64,000 bases of DNA from JBHJGP01 sp050331695 (lineage in GTDB: Bacteria > Pseudomonadota > Alphaproteobacteria > Geminicoccales > Geminicoccaceae), in the NCBI GenBank assembly GCA_050331695.1, contig JBHJGP010000012.1, positions 124,001-188,000 on the forward strand. The letters run 5' to 3'. Position numbers and translations under genes: made by a program. Positions 18,361 to 27,595 of this stretch are shown piece after piece; within the stretch, counting starts at the first letter, position 1; each line of letters opens with the position of its first letter. The notes beneath the pieces are model-generated. The model was not told the origin of the DNA. It ran no database searches and was given only the letters and a program-made list of their open reading frames with translations.

Positions 18361-19380
18361 CTAGTCTTTGGTGCCCGCCACCAGCTTGTTCTCGCCGAGC
18401 CAGGGCATCATGGCGCGGAGCTTTTCGCCGACCGCTTCCAGTTCATGGGCCGCATTCTTGGCCCGGGTTGCCTTAAACGAGGCCTGGCCTGCTTTGTTCT
18501 CCAAGACCCAGTCGCGGGTGAACCGGCCCTCCTGAATGTCGGCCAGGATTTTTTTCATTTCGGCCTTAGTCTCCTCGGTAACCAGCCGGGGACCGGTTAC
18601 GTAGTCGCCATATTCGGCCGTGTTCGAGACCGAGTAGCGCATATTGGCGAGGCCGCCCTCATAGATCAGATCGACGATCAGTTTGACCTCGTGCACGGTT
18701 TCGAAATAGGCCATCTCCGGCGCATAGCCGGCTTCCACCAGGGTTTCGAAACCACCCTGGATCAAGGCCGAGAGACCGCCGCAGAGAACCACCTGCTCAC
18801 CGAAAAGATCGGTCTCGACCTCCTCTTTGAAGCTGGTCTCGATGATCCCGGCCCGGCCACCGCCGATCGCGGCACCGTAGGAAAGCCCCAGATCGTGGGC
18901 GCCGCCGGAGGGGTCCTGGTGGATGGCGAGCAAGGACGGCACGCCGGCACCTTTCTGGTATTCGGCGCGGACAAGATGCCCCGGCCCCTTGGGCGCGATC
19001 ATCAGCACGTCCAGATCGGATCTCGGCTCGATCAGGCGAAAATGAATGTTGAGGCCGTGGGCGAACATGAGCGCCGCGCCCTGGTTCATGTTGGGCTCGA
19101 GCTCGTCCTTATAGAGATCCGCTTGAAGCTCGTCCGGGACCAGGACCATGACCACGTCCGCCCAGCTTGCCGCTTCACCCGGCCCCATCACCTTGAGACC
19201 GGCGGCTTCGGCCTTGGCCCTCGAGGCCGATCCCTCGCGCAACGCCACGACGACGTTGGCAACCCCGCTGTCCTTTAGATTGTTCGAATGGCCGAACCCT
19301 TGACTGCCGTAGCCGATGACCGCGACTTTTTTGGACTTGATCAGATTGAGATCGGCATCGGCATCATAATAAACACGCAT
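18361..19380 (-). CDS. ilvC: Ketol-acid reductoisomerase (class I)
   Basis: 339 residues, the length of the short class I enzyme. It isomerises and reduces acetolactate or acetohydroxybutyrate in valine, leucine and isoleucine synthesis, using NADPH and Mg2+. The nucleotide-binding turn is GYGSQGFGHSNNLKDSG near residue 25; the KGPGHLVR motif and the metal-site sequence DLFGEQVVLCGG are present. It is third in an ilvB-ilvH-ilvC operon and is followed by a terminator. Confidence 0.97.
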   Translation of the reverse strand: MRVYYDADADLNLIKSKKVAVIGYGSQGFGHSNNLKDSGVANVVVALREGSASRAKAEAAGLKVMGPGEAASWADVVMVLVPDELQADLYKDELEPNMNQGAALMFAHGLNIHFRLIEPRSDLDVLMIAPKGPGHLVRAEYQKGAGVPSLLAIHQDPSGGAHDLGLSYGAAIGGGRAGIIETSFKEEVETDLFGEQVVLCGGLSALIQGGFETLVEAGYAPEMAYFETVHEVKLIVDLIYEGGLANMRYSVSNTAEYGDYVTGPRLVTEETKAEMKKILADIQEGRFTRDWVLENKAGQASFKATRAKNAAHELEAVGEKLRAMMPWLGENKLVAGTKD

Positions 19381-19417
19381 CGGTTTTCCCGTTCCTTTTC
19401 TTCGTCAATTCTTCGGT

Positions 19418-19933
19418 TCAGCGGCTGAGTTCGAGGGTCTTGGTGCCCTTGGCCATGGCGACGACGCCGGCTCGGCTGACCTCGACCGGCTCGAGCAGAT
19501 GGAGGAAGCTGTCGACCTCCTCGGTGGTGCCGGTGACTTCGAACACGATGCTGTCGATAGTGCGATCGACCAGTCTCGCATCCATGAACTCGGCGACCCG
19601 GAGCGCGTCGATCAACCGGCTCCTGTCGCCGGTTACCTTGGCAAGCGCCAATTCCCGCTCGATGTGAGGACCCTCGACGGTGAGATCGGCGAGTGTTCGA
19701 ACCGGCACCTGCTTGCCAAGCAGCGCCTTGATCTGTTCGATCACCTGCTCGGTGCCGGTGGTGACGACGCTGATGCGTGACAGGCTTCGGGCCTCGTCGA
19801 CCTCCGCTACCGTCAGGCTTTCGATATTGTAGCCGCGGCCGGAGAACAGGCCGATGACCCGGGCGAGAACGCCCGGCTCATTGTCGACCAGGACGGCGAT
19901 CGTGTGCCGTTCCAGAGTTTCATCCATGATCAT
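19418..19933 (-). CDS. ilvH: Acetolactate synthase small (regulatory) subunit
   Basis: 171 residues, an IlvH-type length. The N-terminal ACT domain (HTIAVLVDNEPGVLARVIGLFSGRGYNIESL) binds valine for feedback inhibition; the C-terminal domain contains VTGDRSRLIDALRVAEFMDARLVD. The ATG at 19933 has AAGGA just upstream; ATG 19927 is an alternative. It lies between the large subunit and ilvC with short gaps, which indicates an operon. Confidence 0.95.
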   Translation of the reverse strand: MIMDETLERHTIAVLVDNEPGVLARVIGLFSGRGYNIESLTVAEVDEARSLSRISVVTTGTEQVIEQIKALLGKQVPVRTLADLTVEGPHIERELALAKVTGDRSRLIDALRVAEFMDARLVDRTIDSIVFEVTGTTEEVDSFLHLLEPVEVSRAGVVAMAKGTKTLELSR

Positions 19934-19996
19934 AAAATCCTTCGGCCAGCCCTCAGGCGGCCTCATGGGACCAGACGAGCGAGTGGAAGCGGTGCG

Positions 19997-21793
19997 TTAG
20001 ACGAGCACCATGCCGTCTTCCGATCCGACAACGGGCTCCGCCGCATCGTCGGGGCTCAGCATGATCTCGTTGTGCGCCTTGCCGCCGGGGATCATCGGAT
20101 AGACGTTCTCGGCCCGATCGACCACGATGTCGGCGATTACCGGCTTGTCGACGGCGATCTTCTCCTCGATCACGGCGTCCAGCTCATCAGGCTTGGTTGC
20201 CCGCAGACCCACGGCGCCAAAGGCTTCAGCCAGCTTCACGAAGTCCGGCAGGCTGTCCATGTAGCTTTCCGAATGGCGGTTGCCGTGGAAGAAATCCTGC
20301 CACTGGCGGACCATGCCCATGTAGCTGTTGTTGAGGATGAAGGTTTTGACCGGCAGCCGGTACTGCATCAGGGTCGACATCTCCTGCATGTTCATGACCC
20401 AGGAGGCTTCGCCGGCAACGTCGATGACCAGAGCGTCCGGATGGGCCAATTGCACGCCCATGGCGGACGGAAAACCGTAGCCCATGGTGCCCAGGCCGCC
20501 CGACGTCATCCAGCGGAACGGCTCGTCGAACTTGTAGTGCTGGGCGGCCCACATCTGGTGCTGGCCGACCTCGGTCGTGATGTAGGTCTCGCGGTCTTTA
20601 GTCAGCTCGTAGAGACGCTGGATCGCATGCTGCGGCTTGATCACCGTCTTCGACGCCTTGAAGCGAAGCGACTGGCGCGCGCGCCAGCCATCGATCTGAC
20701 GCCACCAGCCCCGCGTCCGCTCGTCGTTGCGGCGATAGCCCTTGCGCCGCCAGCAGGCGAGCATCGCCTCCAGCGCCCGGCCGGCGTCGCCGATGATCGG
20801 CAGGTCGACCGTAACGTTCTTGTTGATCGAGGACGGATCGATATCGACGTGGATCTTGGTGCTGTCCGGCGAAAATCCGTCCAGCCGGCCGGTGACCCGA
20901 TCGTCGAACCGGGCGCCGATATTGATCATCAGATCGCAATCGTACATCGCCATGTTCGCTTCGAGCGTTCCGTGCATGCCGAGCATGCCGAGGAACTGGT
21001 CGTCATTGGCGGGAAAAGCGCCGAGCGCCATCAAGGTGAGTGTGATCGGGTGGCCGGTTTCCCGCACCAGGGTCCGAAGGTTCTCGCAAGCCTCCGGGCC
21101 CGCATTGATGACGCCGCCACCGACGTAGAAGAGCGGCCGTTCGGCCCGGGCGATCAGATCGACCGCCCGCTCGATCGCGTCCAGTTTCGGATCGGTGACC
21201 GGGTAATAGCTTCTGTGCGCGGCGTCTTCGCGCGGCAGATAGGGCGCCTGGCCCATCAGGATGTCTTTCGGCAGATCGATGACCACCGGCCCGGGCCGGC
21301 CGCTTCTCGCCACGTGAAAAGCCTCATGCACCACGCGGGCCAGATCGGCCGGATCCTTCACCAGATAATTATGCTTGGTGCAGGGTCGGGTGATGCCGAC
21401 CGTATCTGCCTCCTGAAAGGCGTCGTTGCCGATCATGTGGGTCGGAACCTGACCCGTCAGACAGACGATCGGCACGCTGTCCATCAGTGCATCGGTGAGC
21501 CCGGTCACGGTGTTGGTGGCACCGGGGCCCGAGGTGACGAGAACGACACCCACCTTGCCGGAGCTGCGCGCGTAACCCTCAGCCGCGTGGACCGCGCCTT
21601 GTTCGTGGCGAACCAGAACATGCTTCAGCCGGTTCTGCTGGAACATGGCGTCGTAGATCGGCAGGACCGCGCCGCCGGGATAGCCGAACACGATCTCCAC
21701 ATCCTGCTCTACGAGCGCGCGCAGTACCACCTCCGAACCGGTGAGGCTTAGGGTATCGGTGGCAGGCGAAACGTGAACTTGCGCTTCGCTCAT
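19997..21793 (-). CDS. ilvB: Acetolactate synthase large (catalytic) subunit
   Basis: 598 residues. The ThDP-binding fold is clear: FGYPGGAVLPIYDAM with the catalytic Glu in RHEQGAVHAAEGYAR, then the FAD/regulatory middle domain, and the ThDP-diphosphate motif GEASWVMNMQEMSTLMQYRLPVKTFILNN. It condenses two pyruvates, or pyruvate and 2-oxobutyrate. The ATG has AGGAG eight bases upstream. It could equally be named ilvI. It is the first gene of ilvBHC, divergent from the patatin gene. Confidence 0.96.
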   Translation of the reverse strand: MSEAQVHVSPATDTLSLTGSEVVLRALVEQDVEIVFGYPGGAVLPIYDAMFQQNRLKHVLVRHEQGAVHAAEGYARSSGKVGVVLVTSGPGATNTVTGLTDALMDSVPIVCLTGQVPTHMIGNDAFQEADTVGITRPCTKHNYLVKDPADLARVVHEAFHVARSGRPGPVVIDLPKDILMGQAPYLPREDAAHRSYYPVTDPKLDAIERAVDLIARAERPLFYVGGGVINAGPEACENLRTLVRETGHPITLTLMALGAFPANDDQFLGMLGMHGTLEANMAMYDCDLMINIGARFDDRVTGRLDGFSPDSTKIHVDIDPSSINKNVTVDLPIIGDAGRALEAMLACWRRKGYRRNDERTRGWWRQIDGWRARQSLRFKASKTVIKPQHAIQRLYELTKDRETYITTEVGQHQMWAAQHYKFDEPFRWMTSGGLGTMGYGFPSAMGVQLAHPDALVIDVAGEASWVMNMQEMSTLMQYRLPVKTFILNNSYMGMVRQWQDFFHGNRHSESYMDSLPDFVKLAEAFGAVGLRATKPDELDAVIEEKIAVDKPVIADIVVDRAENVYPMIPGGKAHNEIMLSPDDAAEPVVGSEDGMVLV

Positions 21794-22090
21794 AGCGCTG
21801 CTCCTAGATTGGTATGGTTGGACTTGGGCCTGTCGAGATGGGTGGTCGTTGAAACGCTCGTACCACGCTCTTTTTTGGCCGCGGCAGGCTAGACGCGCGT
21901 CATCCGGGAATCAACTCCTCGCGAAGTCAAAGCCGCCGTTCGGCACGAGACAGCGAGAATTAAAATCCCGCGGCGCTACCTATCGGGATCGATGGCCATG
22001 CCACGATTGTTATACCAAGGTATGAAATCGCGTTTCGGGCGATCATGATGCGACGCAACAAGCTCTAAAACGAAGGATCTGGAGGAAGAT
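21794..22090. other. Divergent intergenic region between ilvB and the patatin gene
   Basis: 297 bases that must hold the ilvBHC promoter (minus strand) and the promoter of the patatin gene (plus strand). I looked for a leader peptide rich in Ile, Leu and Val followed by alternative hairpins, as in enterobacterial ilv attenuators, and saw none. The patatin gene has a strong ribosome binding site, GGAGGAA, at 22081-22087. No gene is seen here. Confidence 0.5.
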
Positions 22091-23863
22091 GTGGGCTTGT
22101 TCGATCTCTTGACCGTGCCGACGCTGCGCAGCCGGCCTCTGCCGGAGGCGGAGCGCATCGCGCTCGCCGAATTCGGCCTGTTCGCCGAATTGAGCGCTGC
22201 GGTTTTTCGGACGATCGAGCCGGAACTCCAGATCTTCTCGCTGCCCGCCGGCTGGACCCTGTTCGAGCAGGGAGAGGAGGCCGACGGTCTGTTCGTCTTG
22301 ATCTCGGGCCGGCTTCAGATCGTCGTCGGCGGCGACCAGGGCCGGGAACGGTCGGTCAATCAGATCGGCCCGGGCGAAACCGTGGGCGAAATGGGCGTGC
22401 TCACCGGCGACGCGCGAACCGGCACCGTCGTCGCCGTCCGCGACAGCGAGCTTGTGAAGCTCGGCCGACCGGTGTTCGACGTACTTGTGCAAAAACAACC
22501 CGACGCGATTCTGCATCTCACGCGGATCCTGGTCCGCCGTCTGCGTCGGATCACACAGGGCACGGACAAGACCGCCGCCATTCATACGATCTGCGTTCAA
22601 CCGTTGGATCGAGGCGTCGACGCCGAGGCCACCGCCCAGCTCATCGCCGACGCGTTCACCGCCGATGGGCGCAAACCGCGGATCCTCGATCACCGCCACG
22701 CGCGCCATACCACCAGCTGGTACCACTCCCAGGAACACGAGCACGACGTCGTTATCTATGTCGGCCAGCCACGGCCGACCGCGTGGACGCGGCTGTCCTT
22801 GCGCCAGGCCGATCGTGTGCTGCTCCTGACCAATCCCACGAGCAAACCCCTCGACCCTACCCTGTCAAGCTGCCTCGAGGGGATGCTTGGTGGCCGGCTT
22901 TCCGATCTCGTGGTGCTTCACGACCAGCCGGTTCTTGGCAGCGTCGCCCACGAGCCCTGGCTCGACCGTCTGCCCGTGGCCTGCCGCTGGCATCTCTGCT
23001 TGACGGAGCCGGCCGATCAGCGGCGTCTGGTGCGGATCGCCATGGCACGCGCGGTCGGCCTGGTCCTCTCGGGCGGCGGCGCCCGGGGGTTCGCCCATCT
23101 GGGGGTGGTTCGCGCGCTCACCGAGGCCGGCATTGACTACGACATCGTTACGGGCACCAGCATGGGCGCGCTGATCGCCGCGGGCCTCGCCATGCGCTGG
23201 CCTTTCGACGCCTTCATCGACCGCCTTAAGCGGAGCTTTCTCGATATCAATCCGATCGGCGACTACACCTTGCCGGTGGTCTCGCTGGCCCGTGGCAATC
23301 GGCTTGAACGGCTGTTCAGAACCCATTTCGTCGATGTCGCGATCGAGGACCTGCCTCTTCCCTTCCGCTGCACGGCCAGTGATCTGGGCCGGAGTGAAAT
23401 CGTGACCCTGGACAAGGGCATGGTCCGGCACGCGGTGCTGGCAAGCCTCTCCATTCCGGGCCTGGTGCCGCCGGTACTCGATGGCGATCGGATCTTCGTC
23501 GACGGCGCCCTTATTTCCACCCTGCCGGTGGAGCTGGTGAGCGATCTCGGCCGGGGGCCGACCATCGCCGTCGATGTCGGCGGCGAGTGGAAGTACGCGT
23601 TGGCCAGCACCGCGGTGATCGACGGGCTGAAGGGCATCGGGCTTCGGGGGCAGGCGCCGCCGATCGCGTCCCTCATCATGCGCGCGGCCACGGCGCCCGG
23701 CGAATGGCACACCCGTCACCTGGGCGAGCAGGCGGACGTGCTCATCAAGCCGCCCGTCAACGACCTGCCTCTGCTCGACTGGCAGTCGATGGAGAGAGCC
23801 ATTGAGGTCGGCTACCAAGATACCAAGGCCAAGATCGCAGACGGCACCATCCAAACGCTCTGA
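22091..23863 (+). CDS. Patatin-like phospholipase with cyclic-nucleotide-binding-like domain
   Basis: 590 residues. The first ~140 form a cNMP-binding-like beta barrel (LPAGWTLFEQGEEADGLFVLISGRLQIV, GPGETVGEMGVLTGDARTG). After a variable middle part comes the patatin domain: the oxyanion motif SGGGARGFAHLGV near residue 325, nucleophile GTSMGA near residue 355 and the catalytic Asp in VDGALIS near residue 469. This is the NTE/RssA-type layout of serine lysophospholipases, here without the N-terminal membrane anchor. The GTG start follows GGAGGAA. Whether the regulatory domain still binds a nucleotide is unknown. Confidence 0.88.
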   Translation: MGLFDLLTVPTLRSRPLPEAERIALAEFGLFAELSAAVFRTIEPELQIFSLPAGWTLFEQGEEADGLFVLISGRLQIVVGGDQGRERSVNQIGPGETVGEMGVLTGDARTGTVVAVRDSELVKLGRPVFDVLVQKQPDAILHLTRILVRRLRRITQGTDKTAAIHTICVQPLDRGVDAEATAQLIADAFTADGRKPRILDHRHARHTTSWYHSQEHEHDVVIYVGQPRPTAWTRLSLRQADRVLLLTNPTSKPLDPTLSSCLEGMLGGRLSDLVVLHDQPVLGSVAHEPWLDRLPVACRWHLCLTEPADQRRLVRIAMARAVGLVLSGGGARGFAHLGVVRALTEAGIDYDIVTGTSMGALIAAGLAMRWPFDAFIDRLKRSFLDINPIGDYTLPVVSLARGNRLERLFRTHFVDVAIEDLPLPFRCTASDLGRSEIVTLDKGMVRHAVLASLSIPGLVPPVLDGDRIFVDGALISTLPVELVSDLGRGPTIAVDVGGEWKYALASTAVIDGLKGIGLRGQAPPIASLIMRAATAPGEWHTRHLGEQADVLIKPPVNDLPLLDWQSMERAIEVGYQDTKAKIADGTIQTL

Positions 23864-23867
23864 CGAG

Positions 23868-24821
23868 CTAAGCCTCCAGGTGGGCCAGGGCTTGCTCGAC
23901 CGACAGGGCCGATCCAAAGGCTTTCACTTCGGTCAGTTGGGGCAGCCGGTGGCGGAACCAGGTCCGCTGGCGCTTGGCGTAGCGGCGGGTCGCGATCAGC
24001 GCCCTCCCGATGGCTTCCTCGAGTGTCAGCTTGCCGTCCAGATGATCGGCGAAGTCACGCACACCGATCGCCTTCCAAAGAGGCGAGCTTGCGCTTGTCG
24101 GACCGGATCGCCAGTTCCGCAGCTCCTCCAGACAACCGCGCTGGACCATGGTCTCAAGGCGCTCGCGCATCGCCGAAATCAGCTCATCCTTCGGTGGCAG
24201 GAGGACCAGTCCACCCAAGAACGCCGGAAGGTCCGGCGGCGCGTGAGCTTCCGCCTGCCATTCAGCCAGCGAACGGCCGGTCGCCAACTTCACCTCATAA
24301 GCGCGCATGCGCCTTTGGGGATCGAGTGGCATGCCAGCGGCCGCCAGGTCCGGATCGAGCCGGCACAACGCCTCGCCGAAGGCGTCATGGCCCAACGCCC
24401 TGAATAGTTCCCGGGTCTGTCGCCGGACTTGGTCTGGTATCGGCGGCAAAGAGACAACTCCCTCGATCAGCGCCTGCAGGTAGAGACCAGTGCCGCCCGT
24501 GACGATCGCCGGTGCCGGTTCGATTTGAAGGATGGTGTCGCAAGTCCACTCGAGCCATGCGGCGACGGACGCGTCACCGGGATCGGTGATCTCGCCAAAC
24601 CCGTGGTGGGGCACCCGGGCGCGATCGGCGACATCAGGGGCCGCGGTCAGGATGGGCAGCCCCCGAACCCGCTGCATGCTGTCGGCATTGACGATCTGAC
24701 CACCCCAAACCTCCGCCAGCCGGATGGCGAGATCGGACTTACCGCTGGCCGTCGGTCCGGCGATGATGCAAAAGCCGGAGGCGGCGCCCGCCTGCTTCCA
24801 GGGAGTGTTCATGGCCTGCAT
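23868..24821 (-). CDS. miaA: tRNA dimethylallyltransferase
   Basis: 317 residues. It transfers a dimethylallyl group to A37 of tRNAs reading UNN codons. The P-loop is IIAGPTASGKSDLAIRLAE, followed by IVNADSMQRVRGLPILTAAP, VTGGTGLYLQALIEG and the C-terminal RRYAKRQRTWFRH. ATG 24821 has AGGCAG upstream; ATG 24812 is nine bases further in. Either way, its start region overlaps that of serB, which runs the opposite way. Confidence 0.93.
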   Translation of the reverse strand: MQAMNTPWKQAGAASGFCIIAGPTASGKSDLAIRLAEVWGGQIVNADSMQRVRGLPILTAAPDVADRARVPHHGFGEITDPGDASVAAWLEWTCDTILQIEPAPAIVTGGTGLYLQALIEGVVSLPPIPDQVRRQTRELFRALGHDAFGEALCRLDPDLAAAGMPLDPQRRMRAYEVKLATGRSLAEWQAEAHAPPDLPAFLGGLVLLPPKDELISAMRERLETMVQRGCLEELRNWRSGPTSASSPLWKAIGVRDFADHLDGKLTLEEAIGRALIATRRYAKRQRTWFRHRLPQLTEVKAFGSALSVEQALAHLEA

Positions 24822-25698
24822 CGTCTGCCTGATTGCGGCACCGGAGACCAGCCGGCTGGACCCTTTTCTGGTCGACCGGGTGCGCCGCAGCCTACCTGAA
24901 ACGGAGTTGGAATGGCTCGCGCCAACCGAGGCCTGTGAGCTAGGGCCCCTGGAAATCGAGCCCGACCTGGCCCGCCGAACCGCTCGAACTGTTCTGGACG
25001 ACGCGCCCATCGACGTCATCGCAACGGACGCCGAGGACCGACGAAAGAAAATTCTTCTGTGCGATATGGACAGCACGATCATCGGGGTCGAATGCGTCGA
25101 CGAGCTGGCGGGCGTTTTGAATGTTCGCGATCAGGTCGCCGCGATCACCCGACGGGCGATGAATGGAGAACTGCCGTTCCGCGAAGCCTTGGTTAGCCGC
25201 GTGTCCTTGCTTGCTGGCTTGCCGCTCAGCACCTTGGAGGAGATCGCCGCTCAGGTACCACTCAACGCCGGCGCAAAAACGCTTGTCAGGACAATGACGA
25301 AAAACGGCGCGACGGCAGCGCTTGTGTCCGGCGGCTTCACCCATTTTACCGATCCTGTGGCTCGGCAAGTCGGCTTCGCTCAACACCTTTCCAACGAACT
25401 CGAAATCGTGGACCAAAGACTCACGGGCCGACTGATCCCGCCGGTGTTGGGCAAAGACGCCAAGGTTGAGAAGATGGACGACCTGTGCCGGGAACGCGAG
25501 GTTTCCCGGGACGCGGTCGTCGCGGTCGGCGATGGCGCCAACGACCTGCCGATGCTGCAGGCCGCCGGTCTGGGCCTCGCTTACCGTGCCCATCAGACCG
25601 TCCGGGCGGCGATCGCCAACCGCATCGACAGTGGCGCCTTGACCGCGGCCCTTTACGCCCAGGGCTATCGCTGGGACGAGTTTGTCACCGGCGATTAG
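24811..25698 (+). CDS. serB: Phosphoserine phosphatase
   Basis: 295 residues. The N-terminal ~80 residues are the short ACT-like extension typical of alphaproteobacterial SerB (CIVCLIAAPETSRLD, DWLAP-like EWLAPTEACEL). The HAD phosphatase part has motif I LLCDMDSTIIGVECVDELA with the two aspartates, motif II SGGFTHFTDPVA, and motif III AVGDGANDLPMLQAAGLGLAY. It makes serine from phosphoserine. GGGAG lies 5 bases before the ATG, inside the start of miaA on the other strand. It is convergent with degP. Confidence 0.94.
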   Translation: MACIVCLIAAPETSRLDPFLVDRVRRSLPETELEWLAPTEACELGPLEIEPDLARRTARTVLDDAPIDVIATDAEDRRKKILLCDMDSTIIGVECVDELAGVLNVRDQVAAITRRAMNGELPFREALVSRVSLLAGLPLSTLEEIAAQVPLNAGAKTLVRTMTKNGATAALVSGGFTHFTDPVARQVGFAQHLSNELEIVDQRLTGRLIPPVLGKDAKVEKMDDLCREREVSRDAVVAVGDGANDLPMLQAAGLGLAYRAHQTVRAAIANRIDSGALTAALYAQGYRWDEFVTGD

Positions 25699-25713
25699 AT
25701 GCGCTGAGAAGTT

Positions 25714-27207
25714 TTAGCCTTCGGCGAAACGAAGCGGTACGAAGCGCGGATCGCCTTGACGCTGGATCAGCAACACCACGACCCGCTTGCCTTCGCTCTT
25801 TGCCTGCTGGATCTTGGCCGCCACTTCGGGTGGTGACCCGACCTCCGTTTGATCCACCTCGACGATCATGTCGCCTGGACGGAGGTTTTCAGCGGCACCG
25901 GGACTATCCTCGGCGACGTCGACGATCACCACGCCATTGACGTCGCCCTCGATCTCGTAATTGGAGCGCAACTCGTCATCTAGCTGAGCAACTGTGAGCC
26001 CCAAACCTTCGAGTTCGGCCTGGGCAGTGGGCGACGGCGAAGCACTCGCGTCCAACCGAGCGAGGGTTTCATCATCGGGTAACTCGCCCAGGGTCACCTT
26101 GACCGTCTTTCGCTCGTTCTTCCTCAAGATCAGGACGTCGACCGCCTTGCCGATTTCGGTCTCGGCGACGATCCGCGGCAGACCCCGCATCCGCTCGATC
26201 TTCTTCCCGTCAAATTCGAGGATCACATCGCCCGCCTCGATCCCTGCCTCGGCGGCCGGACCACCGGGATTGACGCTCGCGACCAAAGCACCCTCGGGTT
26301 CGGTCAAGCCAAAACCTTCGGCAATCTCTTCTGTGACCGTCTGGATACGAACACCAAGCCAACCACGAGCCACCCGACCGGTCTCACGCAACTGCTCGAT
26401 CACCGGCTTGGCTAGGTTCGCTGGAATGGCGAAACCGATACCGACATTGTTGCCGGTCGGTGAGAAGATTGCGGTGTTCACGCCGAACACGCGCCCCTCG
26501 AGGTCAAAGCTAGGACCGCCTGAGTTACCACGGTTGATAGCCGCATCAACCTGGATGAAATCATCGTAAGGACCAGCGCTAATATCGCGACCTCGTGCCG
26601 AAATGATGCCGGCCGTCACGGTGCTGCCGAAACCGAACGGATTACCGATGGCAAGCATCCAGTCTCCAACGTTGACGGCATCACTGTCAGCCCATTCGAC
26701 GTGGGGAAAGGGTTCATCCCGTTCGATTTTCAAAAGCGCCAGATCCGTTTTCGGATCACGGCCAATCAGCGTAGCTGCGTATTCACTGTCATCGTTGAAA
26801 ACGACCGTAATCTCGTCGGCCTCGGCAATCACGTGATTGTTGGTGACGACGTAGCCCTCGGGATCAATGACGAAGCCGGAACCGAGCGAAAAACTGCGCC
26901 GCGGTCTCTGTTGCTGGTCCTGCTGCTGGCGGTCGAAGAAGTCGCGGAAAAACTCCTCGAATGGCGAGCCAGGCGGAAACTGCGGAATGGGCGGCTGTTG
27001 ATCCTCGCGGCCTTGAACCTGCTTGGCCGTGGAGATGTTGACCACGGCCGGGCTCACACGTTCAACGAGTTCCGAAAACCCTTCGACGGGCGGATTCTGA
27101 GCGCTCGCGGCGCCGGCCGTGAAGCCGATCAAGACAAGGACGAGGGCTAGTCGACAAAAGATATCGCCCACGCTCGCCGATCGTGAAAGCAGCCTTATTT
27201 GGCTCAT
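25714..27207 (-). CDS. degP: Periplasmic serine protease, Do/DegP (HtrA) family
   Basis: 497 residues. A signal peptide (LALVLVLIGFTAGAASAQ) leads to the trypsin-like domain with His in VTNNHVI, Asp in KTDLALLK and Ser in NRGNSGGPSF. Two PDZ domains follow (about residues 295-385 and 400-490). It degrades and refolds damaged envelope proteins. The ATG at 27207 has GGAG eight bases upstream; the frame is open further but without a signal-peptide start. It is the last gene of hflK-hflC-DUF2065-degP, which links it to membrane protein quality control. Confidence 0.94.
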   Translation of the reverse strand: MSQIRLLSRSASVGDIFCRLALVLVLIGFTAGAASAQNPPVEGFSELVERVSPAVVNISTAKQVQGREDQQPPIPQFPPGSPFEEFFRDFFDRQQQDQQQRPRRSFSLGSGFVIDPEGYVVTNNHVIAEADEITVVFNDDSEYAATLIGRDPKTDLALLKIERDEPFPHVEWADSDAVNVGDWMLAIGNPFGFGSTVTAGIISARGRDISAGPYDDFIQVDAAINRGNSGGPSFDLEGRVFGVNTAIFSPTGNNVGIGFAIPANLAKPVIEQLRETGRVARGWLGVRIQTVTEEIAEGFGLTEPEGALVASVNPGGPAAEAGIEAGDVILEFDGKKIERMRGLPRIVAETEIGKAVDVLILRKNERKTVKVTLGELPDDETLARLDASASPSPTAQAELEGLGLTVAQLDDELRSNYEIEGDVNGVVIVDVAEDSPGAAENLRPGDMIVEVDQTEVGSPPEVAAKIQQAKSEGKRVVVLLIQRQGDPRFVPLRFAEG

Positions 27208-27341
27208 TCGTTTCAACTCCGATGGTTTGCTGCCGGCTTCAACGTCAGCAATGTCGGTTTCCGTCGTGCCGCTTGGAGACGGCTTATGAAGCATTCAACC
27301 ACGGGGTGATGGAATTGACCATCACCCCAAAGATCACAAAC

Positions 27342-27527
27342 TCAGCCGCGAACCACCCAAACAACGGCCACCCCAAGAACCATAGCCGCCAATCCTCCTT
27401 GCCGGAGTTGCGACGGTGGAAGTTCCTGAGCCTTCTGCGCCAGCCTGCGCATCGAGGCAGGCACGCCTGCCCACAACAACCCCTCCAACACTAATGCGAC
27501 GCCGACGGCAGCTAACAGATCTTGCAT
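27342..27527 (-). CDS. DUF2065 small membrane protein
   Basis: 61 residues with two hydrophobic helices (DLLAAVGVALVLEGLLWAGVP and GLAAMVLGVAVVWVVRG), matching the DUF2065 family that sits next to hflC in many proteobacteria. The function is not known; the position suggests a link with the HflKC complex in the inner membrane. Confidence 0.82.
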   Translation of the reverse strand: MQDLLAAVGVALVLEGLLWAGVPASMRRLAQKAQELPPSQLRQGGLAAMVLGVAVVWVVRG

Positions 27528-27595
27528 GATTTCCCATCAGGTGAACTCATGACCGAACTTGTCAAGTCGGGTAAGAAGATCTGTCAATACTCGTT

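Noticed and set aside
19904..21751. A 615-codon open frame antisense to ilvB
   Set aside because: It mirrors the codon pattern of the true high-GC gene on the other strand, has no ribosome binding site and reads as low-complexity protein. ilvB is beyond doubt.
21794..22090. An ilv attenuator with leader peptide
   Set aside because: No short frame rich in Ile, Leu or Val followed by alternative hairpins could be found before ilvB.
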